NCBI GenBank assembly: GCA_903903365.1
Contig: CAIUYS010000337.1
Coordinates: forward strand, 1-11,143
Direction of reading: 5' to 3'
From: an uncultured Methylococcaceae bacterium
GTDB taxonomy: Bacteria; Pseudomonadota; Gammaproteobacteria; Methylococcales; Methylomonadaceae
DNA: 11,143 nucleotides
Positions 1 through 7,408 of this stretch are shown piece by piece (position 1 is the stretch's first letter; each line of letters opens with the position of its first letter). The position numbers were made by a program, and so were the translations under genes. The notes under the pieces are model-generated. The model searched no databases. It saw only the letters and a list, made by a program, of their open reading frames with translations, and was not told where the DNA came from.

Positions 1-360
1 AATGAAGGAATAACCGGGTAGAGAGCCAAAAATAGCGTTTCTCGCGCTACCCATTTCAAAAAATGGCTTTTTGGGAGTCTATATTAACTTGCGCATTTTC
101 CAGTCGGTAATTTTGCAAGTGGCTCGTAATATTAAGATTAAATTAATTTTGGCAAATCCTAAATCTTTCCGAGAAATAAGCAACTCACTTTAGCAACAAG
201 AGCCATTGCACCCATTTCAGTGTATGCGGTTATATATAGCTTGTGTTTTACTGCTGACGCCAGTGCAAAAGCAAAGTATCAATACTTACGTAACCTTGTT
301 TATTTGATGACACTTTTATTAACTTGTTGATTCTGAAACCTGACTTAACGAGGTGTAAAT
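1..360. other. AT-rich upstream region of the small secreted protein and mofA-like genes
   Basis: No convincing gene is seen here. The stretch is AT-rich and presumably holds the promoter of the downstream pair. Small inverted repeats are visible: GGGTAG (16-21) with CTACCC (47-52); CCATTT/AAATGG (51-66), followed by CTTTTT, which could be the tail of a weak terminator for a gene to the left; and ACTTGC (87-92) with GCAAGT (115-120). A TATATATA run lies at 231-238. No -35/-10 pair with good match and spacing could be fixed, so no promoter is called. A Shine-Dalgarno-like GAGG (350-353) sits 7 bases before the ATG at 361. Confidence 0.5.
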
Positions 361-642
361 ATGAAAAAAAATAAACTTGCACTGGGCTTGTCTTTGACAA
401 TCCTTGTTGCACTTTGGGGGGAGGTAGCGAATGCCCAGTGCGCCTCTTCTACAAATCCGAAGTGCAGCGGCAATCCCCCAGTCCAGACTCAGAACAAAAG
501 GCAAAAAATGCATCTTTCCGATAGGCAAGCAGCCGCCATGCGCCTGAAAGGTGTCTATGTAAAACAACGTCAACAAAAACTACTTAACATTGCCCAGACC
601 CAGCATGGATACACCGGCCACGGCAGAAGAGGAGGCGGATAA
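361..642 (+). CDS. Small secreted basic protein encoded just upstream of the giant multicopper oxidase
   Basis: A 93-residue protein of no family I recognise. It starts with a clear Sec signal peptide: MKKNK, a hydrophobic core of about 15 residues, and a likely cleavage site after ANA (residue 25). The mature part is only about 68 residues, with two cysteines close together (C27 and C35), a Gln/Lys/Arg-rich middle that looks helical, and a Gly/His/Arg-rich end (HGYTGHGRRGGG). The ATG is supported by a GAGG seven bases upstream. Its TAA (640-642) overlaps the ATG of the next gene in the form TAATG, which implies translational coupling and a role tied to that oxidase. Possible roles are a secreted accessory, metal-handling or stabilising partner (inference). 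The opposite strand is also open here, but it shows no signal peptide or ribosome site. Existence of the gene is fairly sure; its function is unknown. Confidence 0.8.
   Translation: MKKNKLALGLSLTILVALWGEVANAQCASSTNPKCSGNPPVQTQNKRQKMHLSDRQAAAMRLKGVYVKQRQQKLLNIAQTQHGYTGHGRRGGG
630..635 (+). promoter_or_regulatory. Strong ribosome binding site inside the preceding gene
   Basis: AGGAGG lies six bases before the ATG at 642, within the last codons of the small secreted protein gene. With the TAATG overlap it fixes the oxidase start at 642 rather than the in-frame ATG at 648, and it supports coupled translation of the two genes. Confidence 0.75.
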
Positions 643-3600
643 TGAACATGCATCTAAATAAATCGATCAGGCGGATATTACTGGCTGGCGCAGCCGCTGC
701 GTATACTGTAGGCGTGCTGGCCGCCGTTGGGCCGCAGAACCCGCCGCCGGGCTCCGGCCAGGTGCCGGATTATTTCGGCGTGACGGGCAACTACGCCAAC
801 AGCCCGCAGCCGGTTTTGACCAGCGTGACCGTCATCGATCCGGGTGGCACTATTGCCACTGGTTGTACCGGAGGTACTGGCGGCGGCAACGCTGCCTTGG
901 TGGCGACCACTTATGACTATGCCAATTGGGTACAAACCCCCGGGGTCGCGGATGTTCAGGTTCTCTCCGGGGGGACTGGCTATACCGAGTGTACCACTGT
1001 GACGGTCTCCGGCGGTGTGGGTGTAATCCCGGTCACCGTGACTCCGGAAATCACCAATGGTGTGATTACCGGCATTGCGGAATTCGATCCATTGAATGCC
1101 CTTTGGATAGGTAACAATGTTCCGCCAACCCCAACGACCTATATCGGCACGGGTTTTACCGTTCCCTTGGCCAACACCGGCATCCAGAAGTTCGTCAACG
1201 CCTTGCCGGGCATCCCGGGGGTTTCCTCCTATGTTACTCCCGGAGCCAATGGCTACGATGCGAGTGGCGCCAATACGCTTAGGCAATCGTTGCCGGCGGC
1301 CGTTCCTGACACGACGACCTTCCCCGCCACTGCCACTTTACCTGCTTCCGATTACTACGAAATCGCCGAGGTGGCTTACACTAAACAATTGCACCGTGAC
1401 CTCCCGGCCACCCATCTGCGCGGCTACGTTCAGATCAAGACGGGGGGCTTTACCCTTGCGGGCTACAGTGCCGCCCCGGATAAGCTGGCGTACGCGAATC
1501 AGTATGCCAACTACCTGGGTCCGGTGATCGTCGCCACAAAAGGCAAGCCGGTGCGCATCAAGCTGGTCAACCTGTTGCCGACCGGCGCGGCGGGCAATCT
1601 GCCGTTCCCGGTTGATCACACCTACATGGGTGCTGAAGGCAATGCCGACACAGACAATCGCACCGCGCTGCATTTGCATGGCGGCAACACTCCGTGGATC
1701 AGCGACGGCACGCCGCGCCAGTGGGTCAAACCCGTCGGTGAAGCCGGCCCCAACAAAGGTGTCAGCGCAGCTAACGTGCCTGATATGTGGTTTGATTCAA
1801 GTGGCAATGTCATAGCAAGCTGCGCGGGGCAACTGGCTTGCGCGACTGCCGGTGCCACCAACAACCCCGGCAACGGTGCGCTGACGTTCTTCTACACCAA
1901 CGAGCAAAGCGCCCGCTTGATGTTCTACCACGACCACGCCATGGGCATCACCCGCTTAAACGTGTATGCCGGTTTGGCCGCCGGTTATGTACTGCAAGAT
2001 CCCACCGAGCAGACGTTGGTGACCAACGGTAATCTGCCTGGCCTGCCCGACACCATTCCGTTGGTGATTCAGGAAAAGACCTTCGTGCCGGATAATATCA
2101 GGCCGGTGTTGAACTTTTATGGCCCCTTTGCTTCCCAGCTCAATTCCCAAGATCCTACTTGGCGTTGGACTAGCGGAGCCACCGCTACCGCAGACAAAGG
2201 CAATGGTGATGTTTGGGTTCCTCATGTTTACATGCCGAACCAGAATCCGGGTGATATTTCCGGTGCCAACAGCGTGGGTCGTTGGGATTACGGCCCCTGG
2301 TTCTGGCCGCCGTTCACTGGTATCGTCAACCCGCCGATCCTTAATCCCTATTACGATCCTGCGTGTATCTCCTCCACAACGCAGTATTGCGAAGGCAGGT
2401 ACATCCCGGGTGTGCCTAACGGCGCCATCAATGTTAACCTGGCTGGTAGCCCGCTGAATCAACCCTCCGGCACGCCGGAAGCGTTCAACGATACCCCGCT
2501 GGTCAACGGTACGGCTTACCCGGTCCTGAAAGTGGATCCGAAGCAATACCGCCTGCGCATCCTCAGCGTCGGCAACGACCGCATGCTCAACCTGTCGCTA
2601 GTTCTGGCGGCGAGCAAGCAATCCGTCGACACCACGGCGAACGGCAATGCCGGCGCGGCCAACAACGCAGTCCCGTGCGACGGAACGACGACTTATCCGG
2701 CGAGCTATCCAGCGCCCTTGGTTGGCAATGTCCCCGCTCCAGTCGACTGTACCGAAGTCAAGATGGTGCCGTTCACGTCAAATCAGAACTCGACGCCAGG
2801 CAAGGCTTTCCCGTCTTGGTGGTACACCCAGCAAAAGGGTGGCGTGACCTTTGACGGTCGTCCATCAGGGGTGTTCGATCCGGCTACCCGTGGGCCTGCG
2901 ATGGTGCAGATAGGCACTGAAGGTGGCTTTCTGTCGTCTCCGGCGGTGATCAAGCCCCAACCCGTCAACTTCGAGTACAACCCGAAGAACATCGTCATTG
3001 GCAATATTAAGGAGCATGCGCTGCTGCTGGGTAACGCCGAACGCGCCGATGTTCTGGTCGACTTTACGCACTTTGCCGGTTCTACTCTGATCTTGTACAA
3101 TGATGCGCCCGCTCCGGTTCCAGCGTTTGATTTGCGCCTGGATTACTACACCGGCAATTACGACAACACTGACACCGGCGGCACGTTCTCGACCATTCCA
3201 GGCTACGGGCCCAACAGTCGCACGCTGATGCAGATTCAGGTCAGCGGTACTGGCGGTACTCATCCTGTGGATGACATCGGCACCATCAATCTGGCCACTT
3301 TGACGACGGCAGTACAGAATGCGTTCAAGACCAGCCAGGAACCTATAGTCGTTCCACAGGTCGCGTATAATGCGACTTACGGTACGTCAGTCGCTGACAG
3401 CAGTCTGGCTACGGCTCCCAATCACGACTTGTCGCTGATTTCGGATAATGCACTGGACTTTACGCCGTTGAACCCTGCTTTGAATGGTTCGGTTAGTACG
3501 AAGTTGACGCTGGATATGCAGCCAAAGTCCATCATCGAGGACTTCACGTCGGATTATGGCCGGATGAACGCGCTGCTCGGCGTGGAAATTCCGAAAACCA

Positions 3601-5267
3601 CGGCGACCGTGCAGACCTCGATTCCGCAGGCGTATATCGACCCGCCTACCGAACTGGTCAGGATCACGCCTAACGATGGCACACCCATCAGCCCGTCCTT
3701 TGCTCAATTGAGCGATGGTACTCAGTTGTGGAAAGTGACTCATAACGGCGTAGACAGCCATGCGATCCACTTTCACCTGTTCCATGTGCAGATTGTTAAC
3801 CGCGTGGGTTGGGACGGTGCGATTCGTCCGCCGGAACTCAATGAACTGGGCTGGAAAGACACCGTGCGCATGAATCCGCTGGAAGACATTGTCGTGGCAT
3901 TGCGTCCGAAGGTGATGACCAATCTACCCTTTAAGGTGCCGAACAGCCATCGTTTGCTGGATCCAAGCCAGGCGTTAAATGCAGGTTTGAACTTCTTTAA
4001 CCTGAACCCGCAAAGCGGCAATGCGTCCTCCGTCACCAACAAAAACGTCAACTACGGTTGGGAATACGTCTGGCACTGCCATATCTTGGGTCATGAAGAG
4101 AACGACATGATGCGGGCCATTGCCGTGGCGCAACCGCCGGAAGCGCCTTCCAACGTGGCTGTCACGCCATCTGGCGCCTTCACCGTGAGCTGGACTGACA
4201 ACTCCGTCATTGCCAACTGGTTCACCATCGAGCGGGATACGGTGCCGACGTTCAATTCACCTAACCATACGGTCATCCAAGCGCTTGAACCGGAGTGCGG
4301 CTCGCTTGTTGGAGATTTGACTCCGCAGGCGGGATGTAACAGGAGCTACACCGACGCCACCGCACCGACCAATGCCTCGGTCTTTTACCGGGTTCAGGCT
4401 AACAACACTGTCGGCGGCGGCAATAACAGGCTGGACTCCCCCGGTAATATCCTTCCGGCAACCGTAACCTCGTTGACGCCCAATTTTACGGGTTACGACA
4501 ACGTGACGGCCAGTTCGGCGATGTCCTCCGGCGGAGCTGGAATCGGCTCGCGGATACTGCCGGTGTCACCGACAGCACTCTCATTTGGGAGTATTCAGGT
4601 GAATTTGGCGAGCACTCCGCAGGTTGTGACGGTGACCAATACGCTGGCTACTCCGTGGACAGTCAGTAATGTGCAGATCTGTAGTAACAATTCCAACACT
4701 GCGACGTGTAATGCCAGCGCTGTGGGCTACACGATGACGAACGGCTGTGCGGGCGCTGTCTTGGCACAGAACGCGAACTGCACGGTCACCGTAACGCTGA
4801 CGCCCAACGCTACCGGAGCAAGAAATGCGTTCTTGAAACTCACCACAATCAGAGTAGGAACCACCACACGCAGCAACGTGGCGCTGACAGGAACCGGTGT
4901 GGCACCGAATTTGGCGCTAGCTTGCCCTTCCGGGTGTCCAAATGCAGGTAGTAACTACTCGTTTGGTAACGTGAACGGCAATGTCTTGGCTACTTTCACG
5001 CTATCAAACTCTGGAGCGACTGCAGCACCGTTCGTGATCGGGGGCGTCTCTGTTGCGAAAACCAATGGGGGTAATGGGACCTATGCTAATACTGGAAGCA
5101 CTTGTGTTGTGGGCAACACGCTCGCAGTGGGCAGTACTTGCACGATTAATGTGACCTTTACATCACCGGCGGGCAATAACACGACCACCGGTACGGTAAC
5201 CGTAACGGGAACTGGCGTGGGTGTTGCCACGCCCTATACCGTCACCCGCAACTTGACAGGAGCGTGA
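642..5267 (+). CDS. mofA: Giant secreted multicopper oxidase, MofA-like (putative Mn(II) oxidase)
   Basis: A 1541-residue exported oxidase. Multicopper oxidases take single electrons from a substrate at a type 1 copper and reduce O2 to water at a trinuclear centre. All four ligand motifs are visible: HLHG (344-347), FYHDH (428-432), HxxHxH at H1040/H1043/H1045, and WHCHILGHEENDM (1144-1156). The last gives the type 1 ligands C1146 and H1151 and a Met axial ligand, M1156. A signal peptide covers about residues 1-28, with an Arg pair at 10-11. Residues 60-150 form a Gly/Thr/Val-rich insert with a GGTGYTECTTV motif. After the copper core come an FnIII-like domain (about 1165-1270) and two domains resembling 'choice-of-anchor D' (about 1306-1420 and 1423-1541). 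Size and neighbours (FKBP isomerase, haem protein) match the Leptothrix discophora mof locus, where MofA is about 1660 residues. Oxidase class is certain; the Mn(II) substrate is inferred from homology of layout. Confidence 0.88.
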   Translation: MNMHLNKSIRRILLAGAAAAYTVGVLAAVGPQNPPPGSGQVPDYFGVTGNYANSPQPVLTSVTVIDPGGTIATGCTGGTGGGNAALVATTYDYANWVQTPGVADVQVLSGGTGYTECTTVTVSGGVGVIPVTVTPEITNGVITGIAEFDPLNALWIGNNVPPTPTTYIGTGFTVPLANTGIQKFVNALPGIPGVSSYVTPGANGYDASGANTLRQSLPAAVPDTTTFPATATLPASDYYEIAEVAYTKQLHRDLPATHLRGYVQIKTGGFTLAGYSAAPDKLAYANQYANYLGPVIVATKGKPVRIKLVNLLPTGAAGNLPFPVDHTYMGAEGNADTDNRTALHLHGGNTPWISDGTPRQWVKPVGEAGPNKGVSAANVPDMWFDSSGNVIASCAGQLACATAGATNNPGNGALTFFYTNEQSARLMFYHDHAMGITRLNVYAGLAAGYVLQDPTEQTLVTNGNLPGLPDTIPLVIQEKTFVPDNIRPVLNFYGPFASQLNSQDPTWRWTSGATATADKGNGDVWVPHVYMPNQNPGDISGANSVGRWDYGPWFWPPFTGIVNPPILNPYYDPACISSTTQYCEGRYIPGVPNGAINVNLAGSPLNQPSGTPEAFNDTPLVNGTAYPVLKVDPKQYRLRILSVGNDRMLNLSLVLAASKQSVDTTANGNAGAANNAVPCDGTTTYPASYPAPLVGNVPAPVDCTEVKMVPFTSNQNSTPGKAFPSWWYTQQKGGVTFDGRPSGVFDPATRGPAMVQIGTEGGFLSSPAVIKPQPVNFEYNPKNIVIGNIKEHALLLGNAERADVLVDFTHFAGSTLILYNDAPAPVPAFDLRLDYYTGNYDNTDTGGTFSTIPGYGPNSRTLMQIQVSGTGGTHPVDDIGTINLATLTTAVQNAFKTSQEPIVVPQVAYNATYGTSVADSSLATAPNHDLSLISDNALDFTPLNPALNGSVSTKLTLDMQPKSIIEDFTSDYGRMNALLGVEIPKTTATVQTSIPQAYIDPPTELVRITPNDGTPISPSFAQLSDGTQLWKVTHNGVDSHAIHFHLFHVQIVNRVGWDGAIRPPELNELGWKDTVRMNPLEDIVVALRPKVMTNLPFKVPNSHRLLDPSQALNAGLNFFNLNPQSGNASSVTNKNVNYGWEYVWHCHILGHEENDMMRAIAVAQPPEAPSNVAVTPSGAFTVSWTDNSVIANWFTIERDTVPTFNSPNHTVIQALEPECGSLVGDLTPQAGCNRSYTDATAPTNASVFYRVQANNTVGGGNNRLDSPGNILPATVTSLTPNFTGYDNVTASSAMSSGGAGIGSRILPVSPTALSFGSIQVNLASTPQVVTVTNTLATPWTVSNVQICSNNSNTATCNASAVGYTMTNGCAGAVLAQNANCTVTVTLTPNATGARNAFLKLTTIRVGTTTRSNVALTGTGVAPNLALACPSGCPNAGSNYSFGNVNGNVLATFTLSNSGATAAPFVIGGVSVAKTNGGNGTYANTGSTCVVGNTLAVGSTCTINVTFTSPAGNNTTTGTVTVTGTGVGVATPYTVTRNLTGA

Positions 5268-5345
5268 ACCACGAAGAAGCTATACAGTATAGACATTTAA
5301 CTTGAACCGGGGCTCTCTGCAACGGAGCGCCCTAAAAATCAAACC

Positions 5346-5379
5346 AACCGCCTCACATCTTGGTGTGGGGCGGTTTTTT
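5346..5379 (+). terminator. Rho-independent terminator after the multicopper oxidase gene
   Basis: AACCGCC-TCACA (5346-5357) pairs with TGTGG-GGCGGTT (5364-5375), giving a 12-bp stem with one T-G pair, a six-base loop and a run of six T (5374-5379). It sits 79 bases after the oxidase stop. It therefore closes the 361-5267 transcription unit and implies that the next gene has its own promoter or depends on read-through. Confidence 0.9.
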
Positions 5380-5421
5380 GTAATGACTGCGATACATTAC
5401 CCTTACAAGAGAGAAGCAATA

Positions 5422-6306
5422 ATGAAACCCATGAAACAACAGAGAATGGAAACTGCCTTCGGCCATGAGCAGGGCCGAATCGTTTCGCCCCGGCCACAGG
5501 CAACCGCTTCTTTACGCTGGTTTGGGATCTATGGAATCATGCGGAGTGCCGGAAAGTCGTTCGCTGCAGGGGCTTTCCTGTATACAGTGATGGCCTCTGT
5601 TCCGGCTTTTGCCGACACGATTTATTCTCAACCACCCCTATTATCACCCTTTAATAGCACCAGAGACTCGCATGTAGACACCAATGTTTCGGATGGTTCT
5701 ACTTGGTTCTATGACGATTTTATAGCCACCCAATCCGGTTCCATTTCAAATATCACTTGGCACGGCGGTGCGCAAACCAATGCCGCCGGCGGGTTTACCA
5801 TCCAGATATTCCCCGCGAAAACCGACCCCGCTACGGGTGTATTACTGGATCCAGCCACGCCCGATACCCCGGCCTCCAACCTGGCCGCCTTATTAACGCT
5901 TACTGTGCCGGGTAGCGCGGGCCAGACAGCCAACCCGAACGTCTCCGGGATGTATGACTTTCATGCGGATTTGCAAAATCCCTTCAATCTCATGGCGAAC
6001 GACCATTACTGGATCACCATCTATTCCAATGGTCTCAATCCTTGGGGTTGGGGCAATGGTTCAGGCGGCAACACATTTGCTGAATATTACAGCGTTGGAC
6101 TATATAACCAATTTTTGCCGCTGAACCAAGCGTATCAGACCCCCGACAGGGCTTTCTCCCTCAATGGCACAGCTATTCCGTCCGTGCCGTTACCGGGTGC
6201 TGTCTGGTTATTTGGCAGTGGCTTGATGGGTTTGCTGCCATTCAGTCGGCGTAAAAATAAAACAGCTAACGCCGTTATTGGTTCAATACGAGGATCATGC
6301 CGGTAA
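5422..6306 (+). CDS. PEP-CTERM sorting-domain secreted protein
   Basis: A 294-residue exported protein. The start is set at the ATG at 5422, which has a purine-rich AAGAGAGAAG about nine bases upstream. The frame is open further upstream to a TTG at 5302, but that would run through the terminator. The N-terminal region is long (about 44 residues) before a hydrophobic signal core ending in ASVPAFA (cleavage near residue 64). An ATG at 5539, just before that core, is an alternative start. The mature part is a Ser/Gly/Asn/Trp-rich beta-type domain without a known catalytic motif. The C-terminus carries VPLPGAVW (255-262), a hydrophobic segment and an RRK cluster (276-278). This is the PEP-CTERM layout recognised by exosortase/EpsH-type systems for surface or exopolysaccharide-associated export. 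An extra tail of about 15 residues follows the basic cluster, which is unusual. The gene sits between mofA- and mofB-like genes; its substrate or partner is unknown. Confidence 0.85.
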   Translation: MKPMKQQRMETAFGHEQGRIVSPRPQATASLRWFGIYGIMRSAGKSFAAGAFLYTVMASVPAFADTIYSQPPLLSPFNSTRDSHVDTNVSDGSTWFYDDFIATQSGSISNITWHGGAQTNAAGGFTIQIFPAKTDPATGVLLDPATPDTPASNLAALLTLTVPGSAGQTANPNVSGMYDFHADLQNPFNLMANDHYWITIYSNGLNPWGWGNGSGGNTFAEYYSVGLYNQFLPLNQAYQTPDRAFSLNGTAIPSVPLPGAVWLFGSGLMGLLPFSRRKNKTANAVIGSIRGSCR

Positions 6307-6322
6307 GGTAACACGCAATAAA

Positions 6323-6414
6323 TACAGTGCTTTCAAATTAAGTTAATTATACAGTGGAGTACAAACCTAGGTTTGCACTCCACTGTATAATTAACTGATA
6401 TTGAAACTGCTGTA
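6323..6414. repeat. Long near-perfect palindrome between the PEP-CTERM and FKBP genes
   Basis: Positions 6341-6396 form a 56-bp palindrome with 20-bp perfect arms (6341-6360 against 6377-6396). One A/C mismatch separates the arms from the inner palindrome CAAACCTAGGTTTG (6362-6375). The symmetry continues outward on the same axis with TTTCAA/TTGAAA (6331-6336 and 6401-6406) and TACAG/CTGTA (6323-6327 and 6410-6414). No T run follows, so it is not a classic terminator. It could be a miniature inverted-repeat element, a REP-like dispersed palindrome, or a mRNA processing/stabilising hairpin. The symmetry is read directly; the nature is not determined. Confidence 0.85.
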
Positions 6415-6494
6415 AAATACAAAAGTGAGGGTTTGTTTTTGCGTCTTGCCTGATAAGGTAGTCAATAGTTGAACAAGTAGTTTGGGTTGTGATT

Positions 6495-6520
6495 CCCTTC
6501 CGACAAAGCTCAGGGCAGGC
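6495..6520. repeat. Possible fragment of a dispersed intergenic repeat
   Basis: The string containing TTCCGACAAAGCTCAGGGCAG resembles the TTCGACAAGCTCAGG-type short repeats seen scattered between genes in many bacterial genomes. Only one copy is visible here, so this rests on recognition of the motif and cannot be confirmed from the window. Confidence 0.3.
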
Positions 6521-6586
6521 ATCGCAATCCAATGTTAACCTTTTAACGCGGACTTGACCCCGGGTTTAATTATTTAAGAGGTCACC

Positions 6587-7363
6587 ATGATAATGCAAAC
6601 GAAATGGAACGGGCTGGCGGCCTTGTTAATCGGCTGCGCTTTGCTGTCGGCGGCGAATGCCAAGGATGCTCCCGCGCCCAAGCACCCGAAAACTGCCGGG
6701 CAGAGCGCCCCGGCTGCGGCAGAAAAGACCGACAAACAGAAAGTCAGCTATGGCATCGGTGTCGATATCGGTCGGAACTTTAAACGACTGGGGCTTGATT
6801 TGGATCTGGATGTGCTTACCAAAGGCCTTAGGGATGCCAATGCTGGCAAAAAACTCGACCTCTCCGAGGACGAACTCCGGACTATAATGAGCAACTATCA
6901 AAATGAGTTGAAGCAGAAACAGGTTATTGCTCTGAAAACGATAGGTGAAGCCAATCAAAAGGCAGGCGAGGCTTTCCTGGCAGAGAATGCCAAGAAAGAG
7001 GGAGTGGTGACGTTGCCGAGCGGCTTGCAGTACAAGATTCTCATAAAAGGGGATGGCAAGATGCCGACTTCAGAGGATACCGTGTCCTGCAATTACCGGG
7101 GCACGCTGCTCGATGGAACCGTTTTCGACAGTTCTTACCCGACCGGCAAGCCCGCGTTGTTCAAGATCGGCGGTGTTATCCCCGGCTGGCAGGAAGCATT
7201 GCAACTAATGCCGGTGGGATCCAAATGGCAAATAGTCATCCCGTCCCAATTGGCTTATGGTCAACGAGGGGCAGGCCGTGACATCGGGCCAAACGCAACT
7301 TTGCTATTCGAAGTGGAACTGACCGGTATACAATCAGGCGAGCCGAAACCGACTACACCCTAA
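6587..7363 (+). CDS. mofB: Exported FKBP-type peptidyl-prolyl cis-trans isomerase, MofB-like
   Basis: A 258-residue Mip/FkpA-type isomerase that catalyses cis-trans rotation at prolyl bonds during folding in the periplasm or at the cell surface. AAGAGG (6576-6581) lies five bases before the ATG at 6587; the ATG at 6593 is also possible. The N-terminus is a signal peptide with cleavage probable after ANA (residue 25). LIGC at 14-17 also resembles a lipobox, so lipidation cannot be excluded. An FKBP N-terminal dimerisation domain spans about 48-135 and the catalytic FKBP domain about 142-248. Active-site aromatic and acidic positions are kept: Y170, D181, V197-I198, W201, Y224 and F241. The Pro-rich, very large oxidase upstream is a natural client, and the same gene order (oxidase, FKBP, haem protein) is described for mofABC in Leptothrix. 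Family assignment is certain; the mofB label rests on context. Confidence 0.9.
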   Translation: MIMQTKWNGLAALLIGCALLSAANAKDAPAPKHPKTAGQSAPAAAEKTDKQKVSYGIGVDIGRNFKRLGLDLDLDVLTKGLRDANAGKKLDLSEDELRTIMSNYQNELKQKQVIALKTIGEANQKAGEAFLAENAKKEGVVTLPSGLQYKILIKGDGKMPTSEDTVSCNYRGTLLDGTVFDSSYPTGKPALFKIGGVIPGWQEALQLMPVGSKWQIVIPSQLAYGQRGAGRDIGPNATLLFEVELTGIQSGEPKPTTP

Positions 7364-7398
7364 ATCAGACTTTAAGTCTGGTTGCTTTTATTTCTTTT
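7364..7398 (+). terminator. Weak hairpin with T-rich tail between FKBP and cytochrome genes
   Basis: CAGACT (7366-7371) pairs with AGTCTG (7375-7380) around a three-base loop, with possible A-T and T-G extensions outward. A T-rich tract (7382-7398) follows. The stem is short and the T run is broken. It could lower expression of the next gene relative to the FKBP gene, or act as partial terminator, rather than end the operon. Confidence 0.4.
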
Positions 7399-7408
7399 GG
7401 AGATCTAC

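Noticed and set aside
678..4276. Several reading frames of 60-200 codons on the opposite strand and in other + frames inside the multicopper oxidase gene (for example 678-1286 and 1956-2546 on the - strand).
   Set aside because: They overlap a gene with conserved copper motifs, have Arg/Gly-rich shadow-like composition, and show no signal peptide, domain or ribosome site.
5302..5421. An upstream TTG start for the PEP-CTERM protein that would add 40 residues.
   Set aside because: The extension would run through the strong terminator at 5346-5379, and a better ribosome site and ATG exist at 5422.
7382..7408. An upstream TTG start for the cytochrome fusion protein.
   Set aside because: It lies in the T-rich tail of a hairpin and has no ribosome site, while ATG 7409 has GGAG at good spacing and gives a normal signal peptide.
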